Shown: in pieces, positions 23,871-34,652 of the stretch
Numbering within the stretch: the first letter of the stretch is position 1
Layout: every line of letters starts with the position of its first letter
Assembly (NCBI GenBank): GCA_026008535.1
Contig: BRKX01000011.1
Coordinates: 44,686,183 to 44,750,182, forward strand
DNA length: 64,000 nt
Reading direction: 5' to 3'
From: Perilla frutescens
Taxonomy: Eukaryota; Streptophyta; Magnoliopsida; Lamiales; Lamiaceae
Notes under the pieces: generated by a model
The model's input: only the letters and a program-made list of their open reading frames with translations
Database searches by the model: none
What the model was told of the DNA's origin: nothing
Made by a program: the position numbers and the translations under genes

Positions 23871-25496
23871 CAGCTCGTCAGCCAATAATAATCATTGTAA
23901 CCCGTATGTTAATAATTATAGACCTACATAAAAGCATAACATAGATAAACAATAATGTGTGTCACATCGTATTCCTCACCTTAACTTGAACTTGACTCAA
24001 TTGAAAAAGAACTTAATTAGATCTCTGCAAGCTGTCTAACATCAAATATAAATATCATAATTATAATAATTTTAAAATAATTTACATTAATAATATGATT
24101 TTAATGAAATAATGTAACTATGACCTTTAAAATAATAATACATGAACAATTAAATTCTAAGCTCACTTTTATTTCTCTCTGAAGCCCCCCTTTCTTCAAT
24201 CACACCTCACATATCAACCTAACAACAAACTAACATAAATAAAATAAATAAAACTATTCTCTCCTCTCTTAAACATTCACGTCCACCACTTTTCAAGAAA
24301 AACAATCATCTCTCTATATAATAACATGCAAATTAAATCAGACATAATAAGTAATCCACATTTAGAAAATCATATATGACACTCATGTAGCTATTGTTGT
24401 TGATGGAATTCGAATTCATAAATCATAATACTGCTCCCCCACTAAATCATCATTCCCAAAGAACTTGTAACTACATCGTGTTAAAGTATGTAGTGGATCA
24501 ATCAAAAAGTTCTCAAATTTCGACTTTCAATAGTTGATATTAGCATCGTTCTTGAACTATAGTAGGTGATACAATTCTTCAATCGTTAAATCTTATAAAA
24601 CTAAAATAAAAAAATCGTCTATAAATAGACAGTCTAATCTTCGGAAAAATTGCTGATCCAATTTTGGAGCAACCGGATGAATTATTTTGCTTAGCAAGAT
24701 TCTCCTTTTCAGTTTAATTAACTGCTTAATATATATACGAGGCACGTTTGATGAATATATTCTTAAAAGAATAATAATAGTAAACTCTAGTAGAAAATTA
24801 TTAAAGTGACCCACCGTTTTTACAGTCCCATACATAGCTTTAATGATTATGTGCGTGCGTGTGTGTGTGTGATGTGAACACGGAAATGAAGTCATCAAAC
24901 TTAGTGTCAAGTGTGAACTATCTTTAATTTTATCTTTAAGTTTCTTAATTTCATGTGTTGTCAGCAGAAATCTAAATCTTGAACGTCATGCAATACTTTC
25001 ACAAGAAGATAAAAAAAAAAATATGAAAACAACAAAATCGTTATATATACAAGAGGAAACTAATGCAGTCCCTGATTGATAATTACTTAACGGTAGAGTG
25101 GACGAGTGGTGTAAATTAAAATAGAAAATTTTAAGTTTGAATCTCAGCAATACTATTAGGTATGATCTTAATTCATTAATGAAGATAAATATAGTGTATA
25201 TATTTATTAGTATTTTATTATAGTTGTTTTATTAATTTCAAATTAGAGTTGAATTTTGGATTAAAGTATAAAGATTTCTCTTTATTATTCAATGCAAGTT
25301 CGATTTTTTAAATTGTATTTGTTTGTTCTTGTTCGAGTTATAGTTTCCTCCTGCTTCAAGATAGCTAAGCATTTCCTTCAAATTATAGTGTGAAAAATGT
25401 GTAGAAAATTTTCCTTCATAATATAGTGTGAATTGTGTAGAAATTAAATAATGCAGCTTCTCTTGATGCTCAACTCCATTCCTACTCTCTCCACAT
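23871..25496. other. AT-rich intergenic sequence
   Basis: Mostly A/T-rich, with a (GT)n run at about 24850-24871. At 25087-25160 GGACGAGTGGTG followed by AAGTTTGAATCTC resembles spaced A and B boxes of a tRNA-derived SINE, but no target duplication was found. No coding sequence is recognised. Confidence 0.5.
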
Positions 25497-25638
25497 CAGT
25501 GACACTCATCCAACCTGACACTCAAATAAAATACTAATTTCTCTCTCCTCCACATCCACAACTCCCAACATTTTTTAATTTGCACTCCTTCAGTGACACT
25601 CATCCAACCTGACACTCAAATAAAATAGTAATTTCTCT
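25497..25638. repeat. 48-bp direct repeat, two copies
   Basis: CAGTGACACTCATCCAACC begins each copy. The copies at 25497-25544 and 25591-25638 differ at one base. They lie at the left side of the Harbinger remnant and may be a duplicated terminus. Confidence 0.85.
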
Positions 25639-25936
25639 TTCTTCCAATCTATATAAAATATTTATAATTTTATTTTTTAAATAAAATATTATTAATAATA
25701 AATTTTTATTTATTTAAAAAATCAAAATTAATTTATTAGATACATTTTTAAAATTCATAATTAAAAAAAACTCATACAATTATAAATTCATAATTTATTT
25801 GACAACAAAATGAAAATTACAAGAGTTAAAACAACAAAAAAAACATAATTAATTAAATTGTAATTAGAAAACTAGAAATTCTAAATTACGAGTACATAAG
25901 ATGTAAATAACATATTCAACTAGTGCCAAATTTTTG

Positions 25937-26285
25937 TCAAATGTGCTCGATCAAGTCCTTTTTAAGAGCACTGTGAGCCTCTCTGTTGCGAAGTCGATCC
26001 CTATTAATCATATAATCCGACAAACTTGTGATGCGTTCAGTAGAATAGTGAAAAGGTTCGGCATTTGAATTCGAAGATGCATCTGTCAAAAAATCGGTGG
26101 GATCATAATAGTTTTGGTATGTGTCTCGTTCATCCTCTACAATCATATTGTGTAAGATGATACAGGCCATCATAATTTTTCCCATCAAAACCTTATCCCA
26201 AACAAGACATGGGCGTCGAATAAATGCAAAACGAGCTTGTAGAACTCCAAAGGCCCGCTCTACACCTTTTCTCACAACCTCTAGT
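25937..26285 (-). pseudogene. Harbinger transposase, C-terminal fragment
   Basis: The visible domain starts at RKGVERAFGVLQARF and continues through IILHNMIVEDERD, the C-terminal part of the plant Harbinger transposase nuclease (Plant_tran/DDE_4). The N-terminal half with the earlier catalytic aspartates is missing. The last Asp/Glu region and a tail ending KKDLIEHI remain. It is fused at about 26280 to the end of the Myb-like ORF in a different frame. Confidence 0.85.
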
Positions 26286-27041
26286 AGTTGGAGTTTCTGG
26301 ATTTGAAGGAATTTCATACTCCTCATCTACAGAAGTCCTCGATCTTTTGTTGCTACCACCACTTTCTTCATAGTCATCTTCAGGACGAAGTCGTGTTGCA
26401 TCATGAACTGATGCAGCCCACCTTGGATGTTTACTCATAACATCATTATAAACAACCAAGTCTTGAAACTTGTTGCCACTTGTTTCATAAATTGCATAAG
26501 CTTCCATCTCAATATCCTTCTGGCTCATTCCACTTCTTTTTCTCCGATATGCTTCTTCCAAAGCAGCAACCCACTTGCCAACATTTTCACTAAGTCGTTT
26601 CCAACCACTTTTCATTGATTCGATATTTCTTGGGTTGAGCTCGTTGGGATTTTCAACTTGACTTTCGTGATACAATTTATGCACACGTGACCACAAAGCG
26701 GGCTTCTTTTGATTATTTCCGCGCACGCCGTCTGTGCTAACGTTGATATAAGATGACATAAGGGTTACATCTTCTTTCACGGACCAACTTACATTTTTTG
26801 CTCCTTTCTGATTTTGGTTCGAGGGTTGAACATTCCCAAAGAAATTGCGAGAGATATTTTGTGTGGTGGGAAGTTCTTCAGAGGATGGAATTTGAGTGAG
26901 GTTTGGTGGAAATTGAGAATTTTGATAATACTGAGAACTTTGTTGATCTACCGAATTTGGAAAATTTTGTGAAGGAAAGTAAGTTCCAAAATTTGAAAAA
27001 TTTTGGGAATCATGATAATAACTTGAGTGATTTTGATCCAT
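26280..27041 (-). pseudogene. Harbinger Myb-like DNA-binding protein, truncated
   Basis: It begins at ATG 27041 with an Asn/Gln/Ser-rich N-terminus. The Myb/SANT-like trihelix follows (VSWSVKEDVTLMSSY, LWSRVHKLYHES, SMKSGWKRLSENVGKW), then the NAM-associated segment with KFQDLVVYNDVMSKHPRW. The usual protein continues beyond PSNPETPT, but here the reading runs into transposase sequence at about 26280 and becomes out-of-frame. In intact elements this protein recruits the transposase to the element's ends. Host proteins of this family are often labelled 'glutathione S-transferase T3-like' in databases. Confidence 0.85.
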
Positions 27042-27213
27042 AATTTAAGATGAAGAAGAAATGTGAGATTGAAAATTTTCCAAATCAAATAAGCTATGTG
27101 AGAAAAAAGAGAGGATAGTTGTTTGTAAAAAGAGAAAAAAATTGGCTCCATTTTATAGAGAAAAAAACCATCAATATTTTTTTTTTAATTTTATAAATTA
27201 TTTAAATTTTAAA

Positions 27214-27256
<43 letters not shown>

Positions 27257-27424
27257 GGCACCTAATCAGAGGATGCCACGTGTGCAGTGTCATGACATTG
27301 CCACTCAAGTCAGCCAGCCAACCCAACACCCAAATTGATGACTTTTTGGTATTTTTTTTTTTAATAATTGAGCTTGTCGTATATGGTGACACCCAGTCGG
27401 GTGTCACCGATGGGCACTGCCTTA

Positions 27425-27917
27425 AGACTTTAAAGGCAACATTTTGGTTGTTTAAAAATTAAAACTGATTTGAAAATTATTTTCTCGATATATTATTTTG
27501 AGATCAATAATAGTACCACACTTCTATAGTCACGCGCGTACAGTACAAATGTTGAATTTGGTATTATATTTTCAATTTTCATGAAATTGAGAATGTGTGA
27601 TTTTTAGTTCCTTTTTAATTAATTTGATAACCTGCATTTAGCTGCGTAATATAAGTATTTTTTTTTCTACAAAGAAAATGTTTCACTTGCTCATTCAATA
27701 CACAACACAATAAAATACATAATAAGAATATAATTTTGCAGTAGAAAAATCTAGACGAAACCATGGTAGTGTCGAAGCATAGCGAGTAATGAATATTATT
27801 AATTCATGTACTTTTTCGAGCATATTTTATATTCAGGAAAAATCCCACGTACCATTATGAGATTTAAAAATATATATTATTAAATCTTATTTATAAAACA
27901 GAAAGGACTTTTTAAGC
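27425..27917. other. AT-rich intergenic sequence
   Basis: No gene or element recognised between the Harbinger remnant and the Stowaway MITE. Confidence 0.6.
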
Positions 27918-27919
27918 TA

Positions 27920-28191
27920 CTCCCTCCGTCCCATTTATATAGTCTCTTTTACTATTTTGAGGTGTCCCAGTTATATAGTCTCATAACTATAAATAGTATT
28001 AATTTTCATAGTAATATTCAAATATATCCTTGGTATGTATTGAAAATTAAAATTTAACCAATTAAATTCTTAAAAGTCATAAATTTTAAATAAGGGTAAT
28101 AATGGAAGTTAAGCTTTAATGTCTTATTTTCATAAATATTTTTAATTTACGTGCGAGGATAAAGTGGATTATATAAATGGGACGGAGAGAG
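27920..28191. mobile_element. Stowaway MITE (Tc1/mariner type)
   Basis: A 272-base element starts CTCCCTCCGTCCCATTTATA and ends with the matching inverted repeat TATAAATGGGACGGAGAGAG. TA dinucleotides flank it at 27918-27919 and 28192-28193. This is the classical Stowaway terminus and target. It has no coding capacity. Confidence 0.93.
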
Positions 28192-28193
28192 TA

Positions 28194-29250
28194 TTAATTA
28201 TGTGGGAAAATGCAATTCTTCCATTAATGCGCTTTCTAATATAACCCGGCCCGAAGTCACTCAGAAATTGTTAAGCAATCACATAAAGAAATTATTATTT
28301 GAAGATTTCTTTCTAGTCACAAAAGTCTAATTTTTTCTAGAAGTATAAGCACATTTTACTTATGCATTATTTCATCAAATATTTTAAAATTTTAATGCCG
28401 ATTTCGTGGGAGAATTGAAGTCTTCTCCTTCCACACTAAGGAATTGTTAAATAACTGTATTATATTACCCCATTAATTTTGTCAACTGGAATATTTATTT
28501 CCTGCTCCATGGTACAATTGAAAAGTTGACTTATTCATGATTCTTTAATTTATTATTTTGATTTCATTTCCGGCTTTAAATGGAATAATTCTTCACAACT
28601 TCAGCTTCTTCTTTCCTGATACTAGTTCTTTTCCCTTTTTCCTTTTTTTAGCCGAGAATCAATTATAAAAAACATAGAGTTCAAGTTCAATATATGAAAT
28701 AAATAAATTGGACACGTGTTTTTCCTCGTTTGATAAGATCTGAGGCTCGATCTTGAATTTTAATAATCAGATAAAAATAAAATTTGAATACAAATCATTC
28801 AACGTACCTAAATTTTCCAATGACCGGAATTTGAAATTCGGCCATTCCATCGTCCTTTTTTTTTAAAAGTAAATTAAAACTAATAGTCGAGTGATGATAA
28901 GCTGGAAAATACATGTGAGATGGCAACTCAAATTTTAGATAAACATCATTTGAAAATTTGAGAATAATATCCAAATTAAAAACTAGTAATATTTTATTGA
29001 CTTACGTATAAACGTGGCGTTGAATTTGAGAATTTGCAAGTTCGTGAAATGATTATTATTTAAACCATTAGCCTTTAAAGAAAAATAGACAGACAAATTC
29101 GGAGTCATGGCCTACCCTCAGTCTCAGTCTCAGTCTCACTCTCTCTCCAGTGGGCAATAGAGTCTTGTAAAGCAAGTATCAGAATTTATTCTCTAGTCCC
29201 TACTGCCAGTTTTATTTTTTTATTATCTGCTGCTCTTCACTAGGTAATAG
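28194..29250. other. Intergenic sequence and upstream region of LPPKRG gene 2
   Basis: AT-rich with no recognised element. A CAGTCT repeat at about 29119-29140 precedes the TATA box of the next gene. Confidence 0.6.
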
Positions 29251-29258
29251 GTATATAA
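29251..29258 (+). promoter_or_regulatory. TATA box of LPPKRG gene 2
   Basis: GTATATAA lies about 119 bases upstream of the ATG at 29370. Confidence 0.55.
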
Positions 29259-29369
29259 TCCTCAATTATTCAACAATTTTCTCAACAAATTCTTTCAGCC
29301 ATCTTCCTCTGTTTTCATGCTCTGTTGTTGACATAAAGCAAAAATTACATTTTTTATTCTGTGAAAATC

Positions 29370-29579
29370 ATGGCGATCGAGATGGAGTTATATGGAAATA
29401 AATCGGCTTCCAAGAAAAACCAGAGGCTTCTTCCACAAAAGAGAGGACGTATCAAGATGAAGATCTTCAAGATCATGGTCGAATCAGCTGTCGAATTAAT
29501 GGGTACCAAGAAGAGGGAGAAAGTAAAATGTCACGACTTCAAATTCCATCACCCCACTCCAAGTTGCAACTCATCTTAA
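29370..29579 (+). CDS. Small LPPKRG-motif protein, copy 2 (69 aa)
   Basis: The single-exon ORF runs from ATG 29370 to TAA 29577-29579. It has the core LLPQKRGRIKMKIFKIMV at residues 20-37, then AVELMGTKK. It ends in HPTPSCNSS, which corresponds to the PTPSGYNS tail of copy 3. The protein is small, basic and without signal peptide or membrane segment. Function is unknown to me. Conservation of the core and tail at matching positions, with diverged linkers, argues for selection on protein sequence. It lies 2.9 kb before copy 3 on the same strand. Confidence 0.75.
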   Translation: MAIEMELYGNKSASKKNQRLLPQKRGRIKMKIFKIMVESAVELMGTKKREKVKCHDFKFHHPTPSCNSS

Positions 29580-30669
29580 TTAGGATAATCATCCTGATTC
29601 AGGATGATGCATCACTTTTTTTTATTAAATTTTAGTTTTTGGGGTCAGTAATTTTTGTTTGTATGTTGCATGAATGAGAACCAATCAGGTTCTAGTTTTT
29701 TTTTTCACTTCTCACTGACTACGCCACGAATTACTGTAATTATTTATATTACTATATATATATATATATATTCATAGTTTTATTTAAATGAAGGATGAAG
29801 AAGAGTTTTAACTAGAGTTCATCAGAATCTTAACATGAATGCAATTATGCAATACGAAAATTTCCATGAACTAGGTGTAAATAAGGATTATTTCAGACGG
29901 GACGTGTCAAAATGCGAATCAACTCGAAAAACAAAAATTCCCGACAAAATCAGTATTAAATGTAACACTAAAAAGTATCACATGTATCCCTAAAAAGTAA
30001 GGAGTCTGCTAGTTATCTTATACTAATTTATTTAGTTCAAATTGTGATTTAGTTATCTTATACTAGTTTATTTAGTTCAAATTATGATTTTTAGAGTTTA
30101 GGAGTGGGGTTTATTTTGTAATTTTTAGGAGTTTATGTGTTTTTATTTATTTTCTTAGGTGTTTATTTTGTATTTTTTTAGAATTCATTAATTTCATTTT
30201 AGGGTATAAATTTATATTTATTTTAAATAAATTAAATTAATTCACTTTAATTTAAGGGTTCACTAATTTTATTTTAAAGTATAAAGTTTTTGAGAAAAAA
30301 TAAAAATAAAATATAGAAAATTGAAAAAAAATACCTTAGAAAAAAAAAATTAAGATGGACATGTGAGATCCAAGCACCGTTTAAAATATGGATGTAAATA
30401 AGGGGGCAGATGTTGATGCATGGAAAAGCATCTCATTATGCAAAGCTCACAAAATTATTGTATATGATCAGAATCATTACTTGAATATACCATTTGTCGA
30501 AGTGCTAAGGATAACCACAAATATAAAAAACAATAATTAGTGAAGATATTTTTTAAATTTGCATTGACATACATAATCTCCCCATTCTTAAATTGAAGCT
30601 AATTAGTGACCGAATGTTTTGAGCTCAAATCATGCACATTCTTATTTAGAGGCTGAAAACTTGAAAAAA
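29580..30669. other. Intergenic sequence with tandem duplications
   Basis: A 40-base unit beginning AGTTATCTTATACTA is tandemly duplicated at 30011-30050 and 30051-30090. A block at 30537-30608 resembles 30670-30739. A (TA)n run lies at about 29754-29771. No gene is recognised. Confidence 0.6.
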
Positions 30670-30910
30670 ATTAATGAAGATATTGTTTAAATTTTCACAC
30701 ACATAATCGTCCATTCTTAAATTGAATCTAAATTAGGTGAGTGCAAAATCTCAAGAATTGAAAAAGTTTTCTTACATGGAGGCTGGAGCCCACTTTGATG
30801 CCAATCTTGGAGCTCAAGATTTGACTCAGTCCACTGCCCCATGTTGTTATAAACAACTCCCATTAATTTGTTTACCAATCTTCTCACTTTTAAACTAACA
30901 AGCAATTAAT
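30670..30910 (+). promoter_or_regulatory. Duplicated promoter block without an evident gene
   Basis: This block resembles the promoter region of copy 3 (about 32038-32240). Shared parts are TAATGAAGATA, GGAGCCCACT-x-TG-x-CCAATCTTGGAGC (30783-30811 against 32145-32173) and a following ATAAACAAC/ATACAAACT segment. Downstream, a paralogous ORF is not clear. A weak GCAGATCAA match near 30935 may be a relic. It looks like the promoter left from a third tandem copy in this cluster. Confidence 0.5.
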
Positions 30911-32190
30911 CCAAAAGAAAGGAGTAAGCAAATTTGCAGATCAAAATCAAAATTCAAATAAAACGACGAAAGAAGATCCAAAAATACTAGCATGATGTCA
31001 TTAAATTAAGCAACCGGGGCAGGCTGTTTTGAGTTAAATAGGATACACTCATTAGTCATCTACGAAATGGAAGGTCAAAATTATCCTTAGTTCCTTGATG
31101 AAATTCTCATTCGTAGTGAACCATGGCGATCAAAATAAACCCATTCTTCTCCATTAAATCATATTGTGATTTTTTTTTTCAATTTTGTATGTAAAATCAA
31201 AATTTACCAAGAAGCCAGCAGAGGAGGTTGAGTCCACTAGTCAGGTACAAAATTTGCCAGAGAGTTATAATTATTAATATTAGTCGATTATCAAAAGATT
31301 TAGACCACTACGACTTCTAACTGCATAAATAATAATATAAAAAAAAAAAAAGAAATTTTCATATGAAATGTGATTGCCCTCGATTTTAACTAGTTCACTA
31401 TTATAGCATACAATATAGTCTTAAACATGATAGTCTTGGTATAATGATATTAACACTTGCAATCTAGCATTTTTAGTCTTAGGTGGTCATAATCCTATAC
31501 AATCTATGAAAATCTATATGATAGCATCATCACTAGCAATCTTGCACTCTTAGATCTCAAGAGTATATAACTAAATCAACTAAAAAATGAATGCGTTTCC
31601 AAAAAAAAGTAAAAAAAAAAAAAAAGTGTAATTAACTTATTCTTTCAAAATTTAATTTCCCTAGTTATGCTTCTCCCTACTGTTCATGCTTGTTTGGGCT
31701 GGGCCTGACCGGGCCTATTTGTTAACGGGTGAACTCTATTACAAATTCCCATTTTTCTCTTGAACACCTCAAAATTAATTTAAATATAAATATAATTTTA
31801 CTTCACTTTTTTGTCCTCACAGCTCCCTTCCCGTATTGAAAAATAGTATATCAACATGTTTTAGTTAGAAAAATAGAAGTCTCTGTAATACTGTAGCCAC
31901 TCGAGTTGGAGGGGGTAATAGATGGTTGAATTGAGTCATTATTAAAAGTTAGATTGGTCTGTTTGGACGGGACAAAAATTCGATCCCGCTATATAATTCA
32001 CGGTCCTAATCGAAATTTCCCCTAATTAATGAATAACTAATGAAGATAGTGTCCACGATCACTTAAAAAAAGATAAATATTGTAGATTGAGGTGGTCTGA
32101 ATTAATCTAATATTGAATTTCAAAATTTGAGGTGGCCATGGCCCACTATGCTCCAATCTTGGAGCCCAAGCATACACGCTCGTTATTTAT
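30911..32190. other. Intergenic sequence
   Basis: AT-rich with poly(A) runs (about 31338-31351, 31600-31625). A weak internal duplication occurs near 31440-31480 and 31520-31555. No gene is recognised. Confidence 0.55.
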
Positions 32191-32197
32191 TATATAC
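32191..32197 (+). promoter_or_regulatory. TATA box of LPPKRG gene 3
   Basis: TATATAC lies about 127 bases upstream of the ATG at 32318. Confidence 0.55.
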
Positions 32198-32255
32198 AAA
32201 CTGTTTTCTCAGTTGTCACTCATCAATTAATCAACGACCACAACTCATTTGATCA

Positions 32256-32257
<2 letters not shown>

Positions 32258-32303
<46 letters not shown>
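32258..32303. repeat. (CT)n microsatellite in the 5' leader of LPPKRG gene 3
   Basis: An uninterrupted CT run lies just upstream of the ATG at 32318, as in copy 1. The reading frame extends back through it from an upstream ATG-like codon, but the motif spacing of the paralogues favours ATG 32318. Confidence 0.85.
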
Positions 32304-32307
<4 letters not shown>

Positions 32308-32317
32308 CAGTCCTCAG

Positions 32318-32524
32318 ATGGAATCCAACTCCCCAAAACAGAACCTTCCACCGAAGAGAGGGCAGATCAAGAAGAAGATTTTAAAGTCTCTGATTTCATC
32401 AGCTGCCCAATTATTGGGTGATGAGTCAAGTAAAAGTAAAGGAGAGGCGGCCCTCAGCTCTTCTTCCTCAACTCCCACTCCCAGTGGCTACAACTCAGAG
32501 AATGAATATTATATTTCATACTAA
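32318..32524 (+). CDS. Small LPPKRG-motif protein, copy 3 (68 aa)
   Basis: The single-exon ORF runs from ATG 32318 to TAA 32522-32524. Residues 10-22 are LPPKRGQIKKKIL, followed by an amphipathic segment (SLISSAAQLLG). A Ser-rich linker leads to the tail TPTPSGYNSENEY. This copy best defines the family: a short N-terminus, the PPKRG-x-IK core, a helix of about 20 residues, a Ser/Gly-rich linker and a PTPSxYNS tail. No catalytic motif or targeting signal is visible. I believe similar small proteins occur in other angiosperms, but I cannot attach a function. Confidence 0.8.
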   Translation: MESNSPKQNLPPKRGQIKKKILKSLISSAAQLLGDESSKSKGEAALSSSSSTPTPSGYNSENEYYISY

Positions 32525-33848
32525 ACCACTTGCTTCATTTTTTTGGGATATCACTTCACTTTGATCTCCATCTTTATTTTCTTCCTCTTTTTGCACAAAT
32601 TTTCACTGTTGAGACTTATTTTCGGATATCAATTTCACTTTGATTTCCATCAATCATCTATCTTTGATATCAAACGGATGTTATCTGTTGCAACACAGTG
32701 ACGTAACATCAGGGATGGCTTCTTTATTTCTTATGCTTAATTTCAAACATCATTTCGATTTCGAGATGTATGTATGCTAATATGAAATGACCAAACCAAC
32801 TCTTTTAACAATTTTGTATTTTTTTTAACATAAGAATTTTCAAAATGACTATTGGCCTAATTGGAAATCCGAATGAAAAGTAATGTTATCGTTGAAAAAA
32901 CATGCACTTCTCCCTAAACTAACATCAGAATCGTATAAATGTAGGGGAGAAAATCGAAATTAGCCAAGTTTAGAATATCAATTTTTTTTCTAACCAAGAA
33001 TTTTGAAGTCTTTTTTTCTAACCTATCATAGATCAAAATGACAAGTATGCCCTTAAATAATTTTCTTTACTATTCATCCTAATATGTCACTTTCATAATC
33101 AAATGAAAATAGTCTATTACGATCATATCAGGCCCATCATACTTCCGTAAATTGAATACATTGGACTATGAACCAAATTCATACCTTTTTTGATCGGAAT
33201 GTTGCCGGGTAATCCGCCGGATTTTTACAGGCCTACCTATGGTTTTCAGACACAAACTTCTTCAGCAACACACAACACAACCCTCGTTCGTTTCCTACAC
33301 AGGGTGTAAAGTACTCATTTGGTTTATAGAAAAATATATATGATAAACACAAGAGATGAGCAAAAGTCTTGATTTTATTTAGGAATAATAAAACATTTAT
33401 TATAATAAGTAAATCTCCTTTAGGGATGAGACAAATTCGTTTAGCTACTCACAGTAGCTGGGCTCGCAACTCTCACACAAACTAAAACTATTTTCACTAT
33501 TACAATTTATTGGAAGAAAGCTAGGAAACGATCGATGATCTTTGCTTCATTCTTGCCTCATTTTATAGACGGGAGTCCCTCTATGATTACCCACTCCATT
33601 ATTCTCCACCTGATTTCACATGGATGGACCCTTTTGCCGACGTTCATTATTAAAAGGTGGATGGTCCCGGTTCCTTTATCTTTACGTGAAGGTGATTGTG
33701 GGTGGAGGTTCCCACAATAAGTGGCACCATGTGCCTTCTCTATTGGATCACTTAGCTTTTGTTTTTTTAGCTCTAGTGGCCATTCTTTTCCCTTGAGTCA
33801 CATGATTGCTTTTGCAATCACATGCCTTTCTTTTCCCTTGTCAGGAAT
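32525..33848. other. Intergenic sequence up to the pararetrovirus remnant
   Basis: A segment CACTTTGATCTCCATC (about 32556-32572) recurs as CACTTTGATTTCCATC (about 32636-32651). The stretch from about 33500 shows no clear coding sequence and may be the outer flank of the viral remnant. Confidence 0.5.
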
Positions 33849-34652
33849 CTACTTTTTTGGTAGGGCTCTTGGCATCCTTGCTTTTGGTATGATGCTCATT
33901 TTTCCCAGCTCTCTTTCATTCCACCTTGGGACGGAACCCCTTGCCAAACTCTGGCTCCTTTTGGTTCTGGTAGTCTGAGCATATTCGATTATCCCACTGC
34001 TCGAAATGAGCCATGTTGCAATACTTACGATGAGTTCTTTGCTCATAGCAAACTTGCTCTCCCATATCAAGGACCTCTTCTTCTCGAATAGATCATCTGC
34101 AAATCTCGTAGTTTTTCTTGTCATGGTATTCAACAAGAATGACCCGTTCGCTGAATTATGGAAAAACTTGAACGGGAACTTGACTTTGTTCATCTTTATA
34201 AAACAAACCCACAATCCCCATACTTGTCTGGTGGTGATTTGATCTTCAGTTATCGAGGCGATCAATGGGATGTCCTCTACTGAGGCTTTAATATTTCCCC
34301 ATGCTCTGGAATCTGGCATTGGAAGTCTGATGTAGTGGAAGGCCTCATGACTCCCTTTTCCTGCTGGTTCTAGTGCTGTATTGATAAAATATCACTCCAG
34401 AATGTCTCCTCGGCTAAGCCTATCATTGTTAGCCCAGGATTCATGCACGGCTTCTTGTATCCACTTGGGTAGACACTTGATTTCTGGGAACGCCGGTAAC
34501 ATGGTTTGAATTGAGGCTAAGGCCCCAAAATCATACCATTGCTTAACCTCGTGTGGATTGGTTCCTGGTAACATTCACACTCTTGGATACTTTCCAGAGA
34601 CATCAATCTTAGTTCTGGATGGATTGATTCCCTATATGGTATAAAGCTTCTC
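33849..34652 (-). pseudogene. Unassigned C-terminal domain fused after the viral protease
   Basis: About 265 codons continue in the same frame as the protease ORF, interrupted by stops at 34653-34655, two more before 34575, and 34392-34394. No reverse transcriptase motif (no Y-x-D-D) is present. Recognisable features are only descriptive: a Trp/Phe-rich first half and a basic C-terminus. I do not recognise a family. The position is where reverse transcriptase normally follows protease. It could be a lineage-specific C-terminal domain revealed by deletion of reverse transcriptase and RNase H, or a genuinely different polyprotein layout. Confidence 0.55.

Larger units (their letters stand above)
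25497..27421 (-). mobile_element. PIF/Harbinger-type transposon remnant
   Basis: It holds both protein types of a plant PIF/Harbinger element on the minus strand. The right end is probably at 27421: GGCAGTGCCCATC reads inwards, followed outside by TTA, the usual Harbinger target. The left end is less clear. CAGTGACACTCATC at 25497 or 25591 partly matches the right terminus. A 23-bp near-palindrome GGTGACACCC...GGGTGTCACC lies at about 27386-27408, and an (AT)n run at about 27214-27252. Confidence 0.65.

Noticed and set aside
30717..30905. 62-codon minus-strand ORF
   Set aside because: It overlaps the duplicated promoter block of the LPPKRG family and matches no family.
32249..32317. Upstream extension of LPPKRG copy 3 through the CT repeat
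   Set aside because: It would add a Ser-Leu repeat encoded by the microsatellite. The paralogues start about ten to twenty residues before the core, which fits ATG 32318.
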